A stretch of DNA of 64,000 bases, taken from positions 1,928,001-1,992,000 of the forward strand of contig NZ_CP085988.1 of assembly GCF_020736365.1 (NCBI RefSeq), given 5' to 3'. Origin of the DNA: Clostridium sp. M62/1 (GTDB taxonomy: Bacteria > Bacillota > Clostridia > Lachnospirales > Lachnospiraceae). The notes beneath the pieces were generated by a model. That model did no database searches, was not told where the DNA came from, and saw only the letters and a list, made by a program, of their open reading frames with translations. Shown here piece after piece: positions 33,151 to 40,573 of this stretch. A program made the position numbers and the translations under genes. Each line of letters begins with the position of its first letter. The stretch's first letter is position 1.

Positions 33151-33220
33151 GGGGCTGTCGGGAAATAGATGCCCCTACACAGTGGCCGGTGTGATTCGTA
33201 TGAATCACACCGGCCACTGA
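33151..33220. mobile_element. Left end of an IS1182-type insertion sequence (remnant)
   Basis: GGGCTGTCGG (33152-33161) is an inverted match of CCGACAGCCC at 44000-44009, beside the decayed transposase end. A perfect 17-bp palindrome (33181-33218, GTAT loop) follows within 20 bases of the end, a layout I associate with IS1182-type ends. It sits ten bases after the mocA-like stop. The 5' transposase part that should follow is missing. Confidence 0.65.
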
Positions 33221-33337
33221 AATTTATCCGTTAAACAGAGAAAAAGATGGCTAACGATTGGGGCGGAGCTGCCACTTCATATTTCCCAAACTGTTGAACA
33301 TTAAGCTATCAGTAAAATTATGCCGAATTTACATCAC

Positions 33338-33372
33338 TTTACTTTTGAACTAATATTGCTTATAATATTAGT
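33338..33372 (+). promoter_or_regulatory. abiE promoter with overlapping inverted-repeat operator
   Basis: TTTACT (33338-33343), 17 bases, TATAAT (33361-33366). A perfect inverted repeat ACTAATATT-N6-AATATTAGT (33349-33357, 33364-33372) covers the -10 box. AbiEi antitoxins are known to repress their own promoter through inverted repeats, so this is the likely operator. Confidence 0.75.
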
Positions 33373-33390
33373 ATGAAAGGAAGTGGTACG

Positions 33391-33984
33391 GTGGGACAAT
33401 TTGAACAGCTGGATCATCTGCTGGAAACACAGGACGGGATGCTGCGAACAGCTCAAGTAGTATCTGCTGGTATTTCCAAGCCTGTTTTTTATGATTATGT
33501 GCGCTCACGGGAATTGGAGCGGGTTGCACATGGGATTTATCTTTCCAGGGATGCATGGGTAGACGCTATGTATTTACTTCATCTACGGGTTGGACAGGCA
33601 GTGTTTTCCCATGAAACGGCTTTATTTTTTCATGATTTGACAGATCGTGAACCAATGGAATATACCGTTACCGTTAAGACGGGCTACAACCCTACTAAAC
33701 TGAAAGCTGAAGGTGTGCAGGTGTTTACTATTAAAGCAGAGTTGCATGAGGTGGGTCTGATAACGGCTCAGACACCTTTTGGACATACGGTTCCTGTCTA
33801 TGACATGGAGCGTACCATCTGCGATCTGCTCCGCAGCCGGAACAATATGGAGACGCAGATTTTTCAAGGTGCGTTAAAGATGTATGCCAGAAGAAAGGAC
33901 AAAGACCTGCGGAATTTGATGAGGTATGCCGGTATGTTCCGGGTAGAAAAAATTTTACGGCAGTATTTGGAGGTGCTTCTATGA
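33391..33984 (+). CDS. abiEi: AbiEi-family antitoxin (type IV toxin-antitoxin)
   Basis: A 197-residue antitoxin with an N-terminal winged helix-turn-helix (QFEQLDHLLETQDGMLRTAQVVSAGISKPVFYDYV...) and the C-terminal AbiEi domain (VYDMERTICDLLRSR). It should silence the nucleotidyltransferase toxin encoded next and repress the operon. I choose GTG 33391, with AAAGGAAG seven bases upstream; the ATG at 33373 abuts the operator and lies at about the expected transcription start, so it has no room for a ribosome binding site. It overlaps abiEii by four bases. Confidence 0.9.
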   Translation: MGQFEQLDHLLETQDGMLRTAQVVSAGISKPVFYDYVRSRELERVAHGIYLSRDAWVDAMYLLHLRVGQAVFSHETALFFHDLTDREPMEYTVTVKTGYNPTKLKAEGVQVFTIKAELHEVGLITAQTPFGHTVPVYDMERTICDLLRSRNNMETQIFQGALKMYARRKDKDLRNLMRYAGMFRVEKILRQYLEVLL

Positions 33985-34820
33985 TAAAAACAGCGAGGCA
34001 GCTAAAAGATTTGATTCGTAATCTTTCCAGGAAAAAATCTGCGGATGCACAGCTTTTAATGCGAAACTATATGATGGAACGTTTTCTGGATCGTATCTCC
34101 CTTTCTGAATATCGTGACAAATTCATTTTGAAAGGCGGTATGCTGGTAGCGGCCATGGTTGGTCTGGATGCCCGCTCCACGATGGATTTGGATGCCACTG
34201 TAAAAGGCACCAATGTCAATGTGGAGGACATAGAAAACCTGATTTCTGCTATTGTGAGTGTTCCGATTGATGATGGTGTCAAATTTCAGCTGAAAAGTAT
34301 TTCAGAGATTATGGATGAGGCGGAGTATCCGGGGATTCGAGTGAACATGACTGCAACCTTTGACGGTGTGGTAACTCCTTTGAAGATCGACATTTCTACG
34401 GGAGATGTCATTACCCCCGGAGAGGTCCGCTACTCTTTCAAACTGATGCTGGAAGAACGCTCCATTGATATTTGGGCGTACAATCTGGAAACAGTTCTGG
34501 CCGAAAAACTGGAAACGATTATCACCAGAACCACCACCAACACCCGCATGAGAAATTTCTATGATATTTACATTCTGGAGCAGCTTCATGGGAACACATT
34601 GAACCAGCAGACGCTCCATGATGCACTGTTGGCAACTGCCCATAAGCGTGGAACAGAAAGGCGTCTTACAGATGCAAAAGATGTTTTGGACGAAGTGGAA
34701 AGCAGTCCTGTTATGCAGAAACTTTGGGAATCTTACCGTAGGAAGTTTTCCTATGCGGCAGAGCTGGAATGGAACATCATTATGGAAGCGATCCGTAGTC
34801 TATACGCTCTCTGTGAGTAG
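33981..34820 (+). CDS. abiEii: AbiEii-family nucleotidyltransferase toxin
   Basis: A 279-residue toxin of the AbiEii/DUF1814 group. KGGMLVAAMVGLDARSTMDLDATVKG (residues 42-67) carries the GG and DxD motifs of the nucleotidyltransferase fold, and PLKIDISTGDVITP has a further Asp. Related toxins modify tRNA or other RNAs with nucleotides and arrest growth, aborting phage infection or stabilising mobile DNA. It overlaps its antitoxin gene by four bases. Base composition (AT-rich against the host) agrees with horizontal arrival. Confidence 0.9.
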   Translation: MIKTARQLKDLIRNLSRKKSADAQLLMRNYMMERFLDRISLSEYRDKFILKGGMLVAAMVGLDARSTMDLDATVKGTNVNVEDIENLISAIVSVPIDDGVKFQLKSISEIMDEAEYPGIRVNMTATFDGVVTPLKIDISTGDVITPGEVRYSFKLMLEERSIDIWAYNLETVLAEKLETIITRTTTNTRMRNFYDIYILEQLHGNTLNQQTLHDALLATAHKRGTERRLTDAKDVLDEVESSPVMQKLWESYRRKFSYAAELEWNIIMEAIRSLYALCE

Positions 34821-34825
34821 AAAGT

Positions 34826-35164
34826 GGACCTATAAAAAAACACGGTCATTATTGTAAAGTCTGCGGAGAATACAACGCCAATGAAAAATTTTCAGGTAGA
34901 GGCCATACGGCTCATATCTGTAAATCCTGTGCTTCTTTGCCGCCGGAGAAGCAAGCGGAGCAAATAAGGATAAATCGCTTACTGAATCTTCCATGGAGAT
35001 TATCAAAGGAACAGATTTCCTGGCAGAAAAACCGAATGAAAGATAAGCACCAGGAAGTTCGTGCGCTGGCGAAAAAATAATACGAGATGAGGTTTCCTCC
35101 GAAGCGGTTAGAGGACACCGAGGACAATTTTGATTTTCTTGATAAGGACGATTTTACAGAATAA
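34826..35164 (+). pseudogene. Broken zinc-ribbon protein gene
   Basis: A continuous reading frame encodes a protein beginning near GPIKKHGHYCKVCGEYN, with CxxC at the start and a second pair (HICKSCA) spaced like a zinc ribbon, then an Arg/Lys-rich helix. It has no start codon in frame (a TGA lies just upstream) and an in-frame TAA at 35078-35080. After the TAA the same frame continues sensibly (YEMRFPPKRLEDTEDN...) to a TAA at 35162-35164. I recall similar intact proteins of mobile elements in which this tail is contiguous. The loss of start may be a one-base change at the run of seven A residues at 34834-34840. Confidence 0.7.
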
Positions 35165-35165
35165 C

Positions 35166-35201
35166 GAAAGCGGTCTGCACCATGCGGGCCGTTTCTTTTT
35201 T
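35166..35201 (+). terminator. Terminator after the broken zinc-ribbon gene
   Basis: GAAAGCGGTCTGCA and TGCGGGCCGTTTC form an imperfect stem followed by TTTTTT. It ends the AbiE-side transcription unit. Confidence 0.75.
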
Positions 35202-35619
35202 GGAAAGGGCTCTAAATACGCTCCTGGGGGTTCACTTAGATAAAGATACCACACCAATCCCACGCTGACTTTTGCTCAACCAATACAGCCGGAGGGCTGG
35301 ATAACAAGAAAAGGCGGTATGCGCCCCGTGGAGGGGTAGCATATCGCCTTTTCTTGTGGGGGTTTCCAAAGGGGGCAACGCCCCCATTTGGCACACGACT
35401 TTGCGAAGCAAAGTGTAGTGTGTTATACGCTCTGTCGGCGTTGTCGTGAAAATGCCGTTGCCGCCGGGGAGGGCAAGGGCATTTGAAGCGGCAAGATTTG
35501 AAGCGGCAAGAAAACAGGGCTGTGCTTGCGTGGCGTGGAGCCGCAAGCGCAGGTCTGGTTTCATCAGCAGACAGGGCGTATATGAAAGCCCCCGTCCCTC
35601 GTCCTACGCTCCGACTTGT

Positions 35620-35632
35620 GGACAAAGTGTCC
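35620..35632. promoter_or_regulatory. Palindrome GGACAAAGTGTCC, operator-like site 1
   Basis: A 13-bp GGACA-N3-TGTCC palindrome. It is the exact reverse complement of the site at 39225-39237 in the same mobile element. Confidence 0.5.
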
Positions 35633-35675
35633 CGAAGTTGTGGCCACACTCCCGGAAAAGTAGCAGGACAGCGGG

Positions 35676-35776
35676 CAACCGTCAAGGCTGAAATGAACGG
35701 GGTTACACCCGGCCTTGACCGCCGCCCGCCGCCCCGCTGGATGGGTGGACAAGGCGGCCAATCCCTCAAAGTGCTT
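35676..35776. repeat. Left arm of imperfect inverted repeat around ANT(6)
   Basis: About 100 bases that align, in reverse complement, with 36756-36854: shared blocks include CAAC(C/G)GTCAAG, TGAACGG, TTGAC, CCCGCC, CAAGGCGG and a final CCCTNAAANTGNCTT. The ANT(6) gene lies between the arms. Confidence 0.6.
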
Positions 35777-35856
35777 GGCCGCGCTCTTTCTGATTTTGAG
35801 GTATTCAGTTTTTCAAAATTGAATAATCAAAATAAATTTTTTCGATTGAAAAAATT

Positions 35857-36723
35857 TTATTTGTTATCATCTTCAATGCCATATTTTTTCTTTTGCCGAA
35901 TCACATAATTACTGATTTTTTCATCATATAGTGGATACTGGTAATCCAACTGGCATGCCACTTCTGACGAAACCTCCCGGAACAATGCCATACATTGTTC
36001 AAAGGATTCCCACATATGGGGATAGGAATCCATATTATAAGTAGACATAAGTCGTTCCCACAATTCCTCTGGGACATATTGCTTCATAAATTTATAGTTT
36101 TTTCCCAAACTGAAATGAAATCCCTGTTTGATACCAATCAGCCAGGAAATCATGCGAAGCAATTCTTTTCGTACTATATCATTCATATGGTCAATAGCAA
36201 AAAGAATTTCTTTGCGGCATAAGCCCTTTACTACATATGTTGTAGTATTCCAAAATTCATTACAGCAATCGTCAAACATTCTTTGAGTAGGCTTCTGCAA
36301 GTGGTAGTCTATATCCGTTGGTATTGGCGGCTTTACGATACGGTTGTCTTTATCCAACAGTAACTTTACCAGTTTATCCCATGTAAAATACTCGTCTATC
36401 AGTTCCAGCGGCAGCAAAGTTAAATCTATCTTAACATCATCAGTAAACAGCATTAAATATGAAAATCCCTTTTCTACAGCTGGAAATAATTCCATATCTT
36501 CCGGCTTTTGCAGAATCAACCTTTCACCAAATATATCTAGCCATTTATCATCACTTGTGAAGCTGTCCATATCCGTAACAAAAAAAGTAATATCAAAATC
36601 CTGAAAATCATCAGGCGGAATATTTGTATTTGTTCTAGATCCTTCCAAAGTAACCATGCGAATGCGTTTGTCTGTTTTTGCAAAATTCAAAACAATATCA
36701 TAAACTTCCTTTTCTGATCTCAT
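35857..36723 (-). CDS. ant(6): Aminoglycoside 6-adenylyltransferase, ANT(6) family
   Basis: A 288-residue enzyme that adenylates streptomycin at the 6-hydroxyl and gives resistance. The nucleotidyltransferase site is visible as EGSRTNTNIPPDDFQDFDITFFV with the DxD pair, and the rest follows AadE/ANT(6) closely (LFTDDVKIDLTLLPLE, CNEFWNTTTYVVKGLCRKEI). I cannot separate the ANT(6)-Ia and -Ib subtypes by eye. The start is ATG 36723 behind GGAGGAG. The gene is much more AT-rich than the surrounding host DNA and sits between arms of an inverted repeat. Confidence 0.93.
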   Translation of the reverse strand: MRSEKEVYDIVLNFAKTDKRIRMVTLEGSRTNTNIPPDDFQDFDITFFVTDMDSFTSDDKWLDIFGERLILQKPEDMELFPAVEKGFSYLMLFTDDVKIDLTLLPLELIDEYFTWDKLVKLLLDKDNRIVKPPIPTDIDYHLQKPTQRMFDDCCNEFWNTTTYVVKGLCRKEILFAIDHMNDIVRKELLRMISWLIGIKQGFHFSLGKNYKFMKQYVPEELWERLMSTYNMDSYPHMWESFEQCMALFREVSSEVACQLDYQYPLYDEKISNYVIRQKKKYGIEDDNK

Positions 36724-36755
36724 TTTTATCTCCTCCAATTATTGAAATAGGTGTG

Positions 36756-36854
36756 AAGCCATTTTAGGGCTTTCCCGCCTTGATTACCCTTTAGCAAAGA
36801 CGGGCGGGACTGTCAACGGCGGCGCATGAAATGCGCCGTTCATCTTGACCGTTG
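36756..36854. repeat. Right arm of imperfect inverted repeat around ANT(6)
   Basis: Reverse-complement partner of 35676-35776. It also contains its own hairpin, AACGGCGGCGCAT-GAA-ATGCGCCGTT. The pair frames the ANT(6) gene like a cassette. Confidence 0.6.
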
Positions 36855-36896
36855 ACTGGCTCGGCTGGCTTTGCTATTTTCTCGATGAAAAACAAT

Positions 36897-37412
36897 TTAT
36901 TCGTATTTATTTCCATCATTGTCATAGTAAGCCACATGAATGGAATACTCTTTTTCTGGGTTTTTAATTGAGATAATATCCATATCATCTGTGTTGTATC
37001 TCAATGTATCTTGCACTTGTCCATTTATTGTATAAGTGATTTCAGCATACTCTGTTTTAGCACCATTAAACCAAATTAAATCATACCATTCTCCGTTTAT
37101 TGCAACGCCACCGACAATAATCTCATCACTATTTCGGTTTGTTGATGTACTAAATTTGTAGTCTCCATTTCCTGTTGGTTCAAAGATAGCAAGTGTAGAT
37201 TTATTATCTGTACTGTATGCTCCACTCACGATATAACCGCCAAGTTCCAGTTCTTTTGCGATAGTCCATTCATTCCCTTTTGAAATTGCGGTGTTCAATA
37301 TGCTTTCTCTGCTGGTAATGGTATCTCCTTTGGGAGTTAAACTAAAGAAATATAAAAAAGCGGCAGCAACGCAAATAACAGTCGCTGAAATTATCAGTAA
37401 CCACTTTTTCAT
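36897..37412 (-). CDS. Membrane-anchored cargo protein of unknown function
   Basis: A 171-residue protein with one N-terminal hydrophobic segment (WLLIISATVICVAAAFLYFFSL), then a soluble beta-rich domain facing outside, with repeated NGEWYDLIWFNGAKTEYAEITY-like strand patterns. I do not recognise the family; the domain resembles small secreted sensor or inhibitor domains only in general form. The start is ATG 37412 with GGAGG upstream. It is AT-rich and lies between ANT(6) and the XRE gene on the same strand. Confidence 0.65.
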   Translation of the reverse strand: MKKWLLIISATVICVAAAFLYFFSLTPKGDTITSRESILNTAISKGNEWTIAKELELGGYIVSGAYSTDNKSTLAIFEPTGNGDYKFSTSTNRNSDEIIVGGVAINGEWYDLIWFNGAKTEYAEITYTINGQVQDTLRYNTDDMDIISIKNPEKEYSIHVAYYDNDGNKYE

Positions 37413-37448
37413 AACCAATACCTCCATATAATCTGATTTATTATTCTC

Positions 37449-38249
37449 TTACTTGCGTCCCCGCTGCGGCTTTGGATTTTTCAGCAAATCCGATTTCTGT
37501 GCAATCTTTTTCAACCACTTCTTTTCTTCCTCTGACAGTTTCCCATAGTTCAGCTTGAGCCGCTTACAGATAAATGCCATAGCCGCCTGCTCCGGGTCGC
37601 TGTCCTCTCTGGTGGTTTCCTCTGCGGTCTGCAAAAAATCTTCCAGAGGATTGTCCTCCGGGACGCTGAAAAAATCGTCCTTGTGGGCTTCCCGCAGGTC
37701 GAAGGCTATCTTGTTTATGTCCTGCTGTATCACATAGCGGCAAAAGCTGTCATCGTCAATATGGGCGGCGATAAGCTGTCGCAGCTGTGGGTCAGTCAAG
37801 CCGGGATTGTGTTGTTTCATAATCGTTGCACTCACAGCGTCCACAATGGCGTTTGCGCTCTGCACCTGCTTTCCCGCTACGCCGTTCACATAGATTTCAA
37901 GGTCGGCCATGAGCCGGGGAAAATCCGGGTGGGTCGCCAGTTCACACAAGAGGGAATTGTCCACCCGCCCGCTTTTCAATAGTTCAATCATATCGTCGCT
38001 CAAACGCAGGTCTGCAAGATCGGCGTTTGGGTGATTTTTTGTTTGGGAACGGCCCAGCAGATAATCAACAGTCACTTCGTAAAACTTTGCTAACTCAATA
38101 AGGGCATAGTGGCTGATGTCCTTATACTCGTCCGCTTCATAGCTGCCAAGCGCAGATTTGGAGAGGTGCGTCTGTTCCGCAAGCTGTTCCAGCGTCAAGC
38201 CACGCTCCACACGCAGGTCTTTTAGTCGTTCTTGAATAGTTAGGGCCAT
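37449..38249 (-). CDS. XRE-family transcriptional regulator
   Basis: A 266-residue regulator with an N-terminal Cro/C1-type helix-turn-helix (RLKDLRVERGLTLEQLAEQTHLSKSALGSYE, residues 7-37, DNA-binding to ~62), then an all-helical domain and a Lys-rich end (PKPQRGRK). It probably represses or activates genes of the mobile element; its likely sites include GGACA-N3-TGTCC palindromes in the element, though that link is inferred. GGGGGGAG precedes the ATG. GC is closer to the element backbone than to ANT(6). Confidence 0.82.
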   Translation of the reverse strand: MALTIQERLKDLRVERGLTLEQLAEQTHLSKSALGSYEADEYKDISHYALIELAKFYEVTVDYLLGRSQTKNHPNADLADLRLSDDMIELLKSGRVDNSLLCELATHPDFPRLMADLEIYVNGVAGKQVQSANAIVDAVSATIMKQHNPGLTDPQLRQLIAAHIDDDSFCRYVIQQDINKIAFDLREAHKDDFFSVPEDNPLEDFLQTAEETTREDSDPEQAAMAFICKRLKLNYGKLSEEEKKWLKKIAQKSDLLKNPKPQRGRK

Positions 38250-38292
38250 ACTCTCCCCCCCTCTGTCCTCTGTTCTAAAATATCATCCAATC

Positions 38293-38988
38293 TTACCACG
38301 ACTTTTTGATTTCTCTTAATAAAGCAACCGTAATATCTTTGGCAATACTTGATGCTTTTGCACAGTTTCCGTCAAAATTATCAACTCCGCTGTGTTTTTC
38401 AGTATCGGTCACACACCGAATGGCGATAAACGGTATGTCATTTGCATAGCAGACATGAGCGATACTGGCAGTTTCCATGTCAACCGTCAAGGGAGCAAAT
38501 TCATCGTTTATTTTTTGCCGGCTCTCATCGGTTATAAACGATTCTCCCGTTACCATACGGCCCCAAACTACCTTTCCAGAAGTTGAAAGCTTGTCAACAG
38601 CAGACTTTGACATATCTATCAGCTTTGGGTCTGCCACAAAAAACACAGAATTCATCCACGGATGAAATTCCGTTAAAATGTCTGGCGCTACATCGTGGTA
38701 ACAAACTTCTGTGGAGATAACTGTATCGAATATTTCAAGTTCTGGCTCCATACCGCCCGCTGTCCCTGAATTGATAATTATATCCACGCAAAATACATCT
38801 ATCAAAAGCTGAGCGGCTATGGCGGCATTTACTTTGCACACGCCGGAAAACAGGGCGACAACTTCTACACTATCAATCTGTCCAGCATGGAATTTCAGCA
38901 TAGCTTTTTCCGTTATCTTACAGTTGCTTATCAAGGGCAAAAATGGGGCGAGTTCTTCGTCACCCGCACATAAAATTCCGATTTTCAT
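38293..38988 (-). CDS. mtnN: MTA/SAH nucleosidase (mobile-element cargo)
   Basis: A 231-residue phosphorylase/nucleosidase family enzyme. It cleaves methylthioadenosine and S-adenosylhomocysteine to adenine and the thio-sugar, recycling methylation by-products. NSGTAGGM near 94 and the VDMETASIAHVC motif near 175 (catalytic Met-Glu and later Asp in IRCVTDTE) identify the fold. AGGAGG lies 11 bases upstream. It is encoded with the resistance gene and XRE regulator on one strand; a role in detoxifying SAH or modulating methylation in the recipient is a guess. Confidence 0.88.
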   Translation of the reverse strand: MKIGILCAGDEELAPFLPLISNCKITEKAMLKFHAGQIDSVEVVALFSGVCKVNAAIAAQLLIDVFCVDIIINSGTAGGMEPELEIFDTVISTEVCYHDVAPDILTEFHPWMNSVFFVADPKLIDMSKSAVDKLSTSGKVVWGRMVTGESFITDESRQKINDEFAPLTVDMETASIAHVCYANDIPFIAIRCVTDTEKHSGVDNFDGNCAKASSIAKDITVALLREIKKSW

Positions 38989-39224
38989 AGATTATTGTCC
39001 TCCTATGGCTTGAAAGCCAATTTTTATGTTTATTTTACCATAATTCCGAGAGCACGGAAATAGCCTGTTTTTTAAGCCGATTTCCTACCTTTCGGATATA
39101 CGGGACGGGCGGTCATTTAGGTGTAGACTTAGGGTAGTTCATCGATGGACAGCACCTTGAAAACAGAATGACCGTCCAAAAAGGAATACCCCGGCTGGGG
39201 AAGCACTGCAAGGAGCCAGCTTCT

Positions 39225-39237
39225 GGACACTTTGTCC
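39225..39237. promoter_or_regulatory. Palindrome GGACACTTTGTCC, operator-like site 2
   Basis: A 13-bp palindrome extended to TCTGGACACTTTGTCCAGA (39223-39241). It lies 26 bases (centre to centre) from site 3, i.e. on roughly the same face of the helix. Confidence 0.5.
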
Positions 39238-39250
39238 AGAGGTCACTTCG

Positions 39251-39263
39251 GGACAAGTTGTCC
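39251..39263. promoter_or_regulatory. Palindrome GGACAAGTTGTCC, operator-like site 3
   Basis: A 13-bp palindrome within a longer perfect inverted repeat (ACTTCGGGACAA-GT-TGTCCCGAAGT). It is paired with site 2 upstream of the Cys-rich VLP and relaxase genes. Confidence 0.5.
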
Positions 39264-39469
39264 CGAAGTTGCGGGGAGCGTGCCTCGTCGCCGCAAGCTG
39301 CGTATCATTCGCTTCCGCCAGAGGGCGAAAGCTCACTCGCTCCGCTGCGGCTCCTCTCCCCACAAAGTCTGACGACTTTGCGGGGGCCCCTGTTGGGAAC
39401 ACGCCGCAGGCATGGGGCAAGAAACCTTTTCGGGGAGAACGGCAACGGAAAGCAAAATGGAGGGAACGC

Positions 39470-39883
39470 ATGAGAGATAACCCCTATAAAGACTTGCCGC
39501 CGCTGGAACGCAGGCCGGACGGTTCCCTTTACCGCATGACACCGGCGCAAAGGAAACAGGCGGCCAGCCTGATACGCCAGGAGTGCTGTTGCTGTGAGGA
39601 CGGCAACTGCATTGTCCTTGATGATGGGGACACCTGCACCTGCCCGCAGACAGTTTCTTTCTCGGTCTGCTGTAAGTGGTTCCGCTGGGCGGTCTTGCCG
39701 CTGGACGGGACGCTGGAAGCGGAGATTTTCCGGGATAAGGACTTGAAACGCTGTGTGGTCTGCGGCGGTGTGTTCGTCCCCAAATCCAACCGGGCAAAAT
39801 ACTGCCCCGGCTGTGCCGCCAGAGTTCACAGGCGGCAGAAAACAGAAAGTGAACGGAAAAGGAGGTCTGCTGTGGACAGTTAG
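39470..39883 (+). CDS. Cys-rich VLP-type protein of mobilizable elements
   Basis: A 137-residue protein with Cys clusters at both ends: CCCCEDGNC, CTCPQTVSFSVCCKWF and a C-terminal zinc-ribbon-like CVVCGGVFVPKSNRAKYCPGC. It matches the Cys-rich VLP group found beside RepA and relaxase genes in clostridial mobile elements; the function is not established and nucleic acid binding is likely. GGAGGG precedes the ATG at 39470. It is first of the plus-strand mobilization genes. Confidence 0.78.
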   Translation: MRDNPYKDLPPLERRPDGSLYRMTPAQRKQAASLIRQECCCCEDGNCIVLDDGDTCTCPQTVSFSVCCKWFRWAVLPLDGTLEAEIFRDKDLKRCVVCGGVFVPKSNRAKYCPGCAARVHRRQKTESERKRRSAVDS

Positions 39884-39994
39884 GAGCGAAAAAAGCCTTG
39901 ATTTATTAGGCTCCGCAAGCCCCAAACCGGGGCAGGTGGTATAAAGTATCGCCCGCCCCGGAAAACGGGCTTCTAACCGTCCACAAAACACGAT

Positions 39995-40390
39995 ATGACA
40001 AACACGATTTACATTCATCAGCCGGAAAAGGCGTTCAGCTTCACCCGGCTCCCGAATTTTCTCTTTGAAGCCCCCACATTCAAGCCCCTGTCTAACGAGG
40101 CAAAGGTTCTGTACACCTTTATCCTGCGCCGGACAGAGTTATCCCGCAAGAATGGGTGGGCGGATGACTGCGGACGGATTTTCCTGTATTACCCTATCTG
40201 CGAAGTGGTTGACCTGCTCCACTGTGGGCGGCAGAAAGCGGTGAACACCCTGCGGGAACTGCAATACGCCGGACTGGTGGAGATCCAGAAGCAGGGCTGT
40301 GGAAAACCCAACCGCATTTTTCCAAAATCCTATGAAGCGGTTCCAAACACCGACTTCAAGAAATCCCGTTCTGGTACGCCGGAGGACTGA
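39995..40390 (+). CDS. Shortened RepA_N-type replication initiator
   Basis: A 131-residue protein matching the N-terminal winged-helix part of replication initiator protein A (FTRLPNFLFEAPTFKPLSNEAKVLYTFILRRTELS). It binds repeats at plasmid or element origins. It ends at TGA 40388-40390, but the same frame continues through one further stop with sense-like repeats (KYENRTVYRN), and the DNA there repeats AGTACGNAAACCG. I read it as a truncated form that kept the DNA-binding domain; the element probably no longer replicates. The upstream ribosome binding site is weak. Confidence 0.72.
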   Translation: MTNTIYIHQPEKAFSFTRLPNFLFEAPTFKPLSNEAKVLYTFILRRTELSRKNGWADDCGRIFLYYPICEVVDLLHCGRQKAVNTLRELQYAGLVEIQKQGCGKPNRIFPKSYEAVPNTDFKKSRSGTPED

Positions 40391-40573
40391 AAACCGTACC
40401 CTTGAAGTACGGAAACCGCCCCCCTAAAGTACGAAAACCGGACGGTATATAGAAATACAAAGATTAAAATGATTTATTTATATCCATTCCATTCCTATCG
40501 TATCAGAGATAATTCTGGCAGGATTTTCCCTGTGGAAAACCCAGGATAGGAAAGGAATGGGGAAAGGAGCAGA

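Larger units (their letters stand above)
35165..35856. other. Noncoding left arm of the mobilizable element
   Basis: No protein gene is convincing in these ~690 bases. They hold a perfect 13-bp inverted repeat with further internal pairing (35304-35316 and 35345-35357), a GGGGGC-AAC-GCCCCC hairpin near 35370, a directly repeated ATTTGAAGCGGCAAG near 35480-35510, the palindrome GGACAAAGTGTCC, and one arm of a large inverted repeat. Sequence of this sort commonly lies beside transfer origins and element ends in clostridial elements. Confidence 0.6.
38989..39469. other. Noncoding regulatory region before the mobilization genes
   Basis: No gene is supported in these 480 bases. They contain the CACCTTGAAAACAGAAT leader motif (39152-39168), a near-copy of which (TACCTTGAAAACTGAAT) precedes tnpW, and two GGACA-N3-TGTCC palindromes. 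Further GC-rich hairpins follow up to the Cys-rich VLP gene. A transfer origin or operator region is likely. Confidence 0.6.

Noticed and set aside
33181..33218. A perfect 17-bp palindrome as a terminator of the molybdenum hydroxylase operon
   Set aside because: It has no T tract and lies 20 bases inside the inverted end of an insertion sequence, so I read it as part of that end.
35236..35769. A 177-residue open frame on the minus strand in the element's left arm
   Set aside because: It lacks a ribosome binding site, is built of Arg/Pro/Ala/Ser stretches typical of a GC-rich shadow frame, and covers hairpins and the palindrome.
39168..39473. A 101-residue frame overlapping the operator palindromes
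   Set aside because: It lies in another frame of the noncoding GC-rich region and reads as charged low-complexity with no ribosome binding site.
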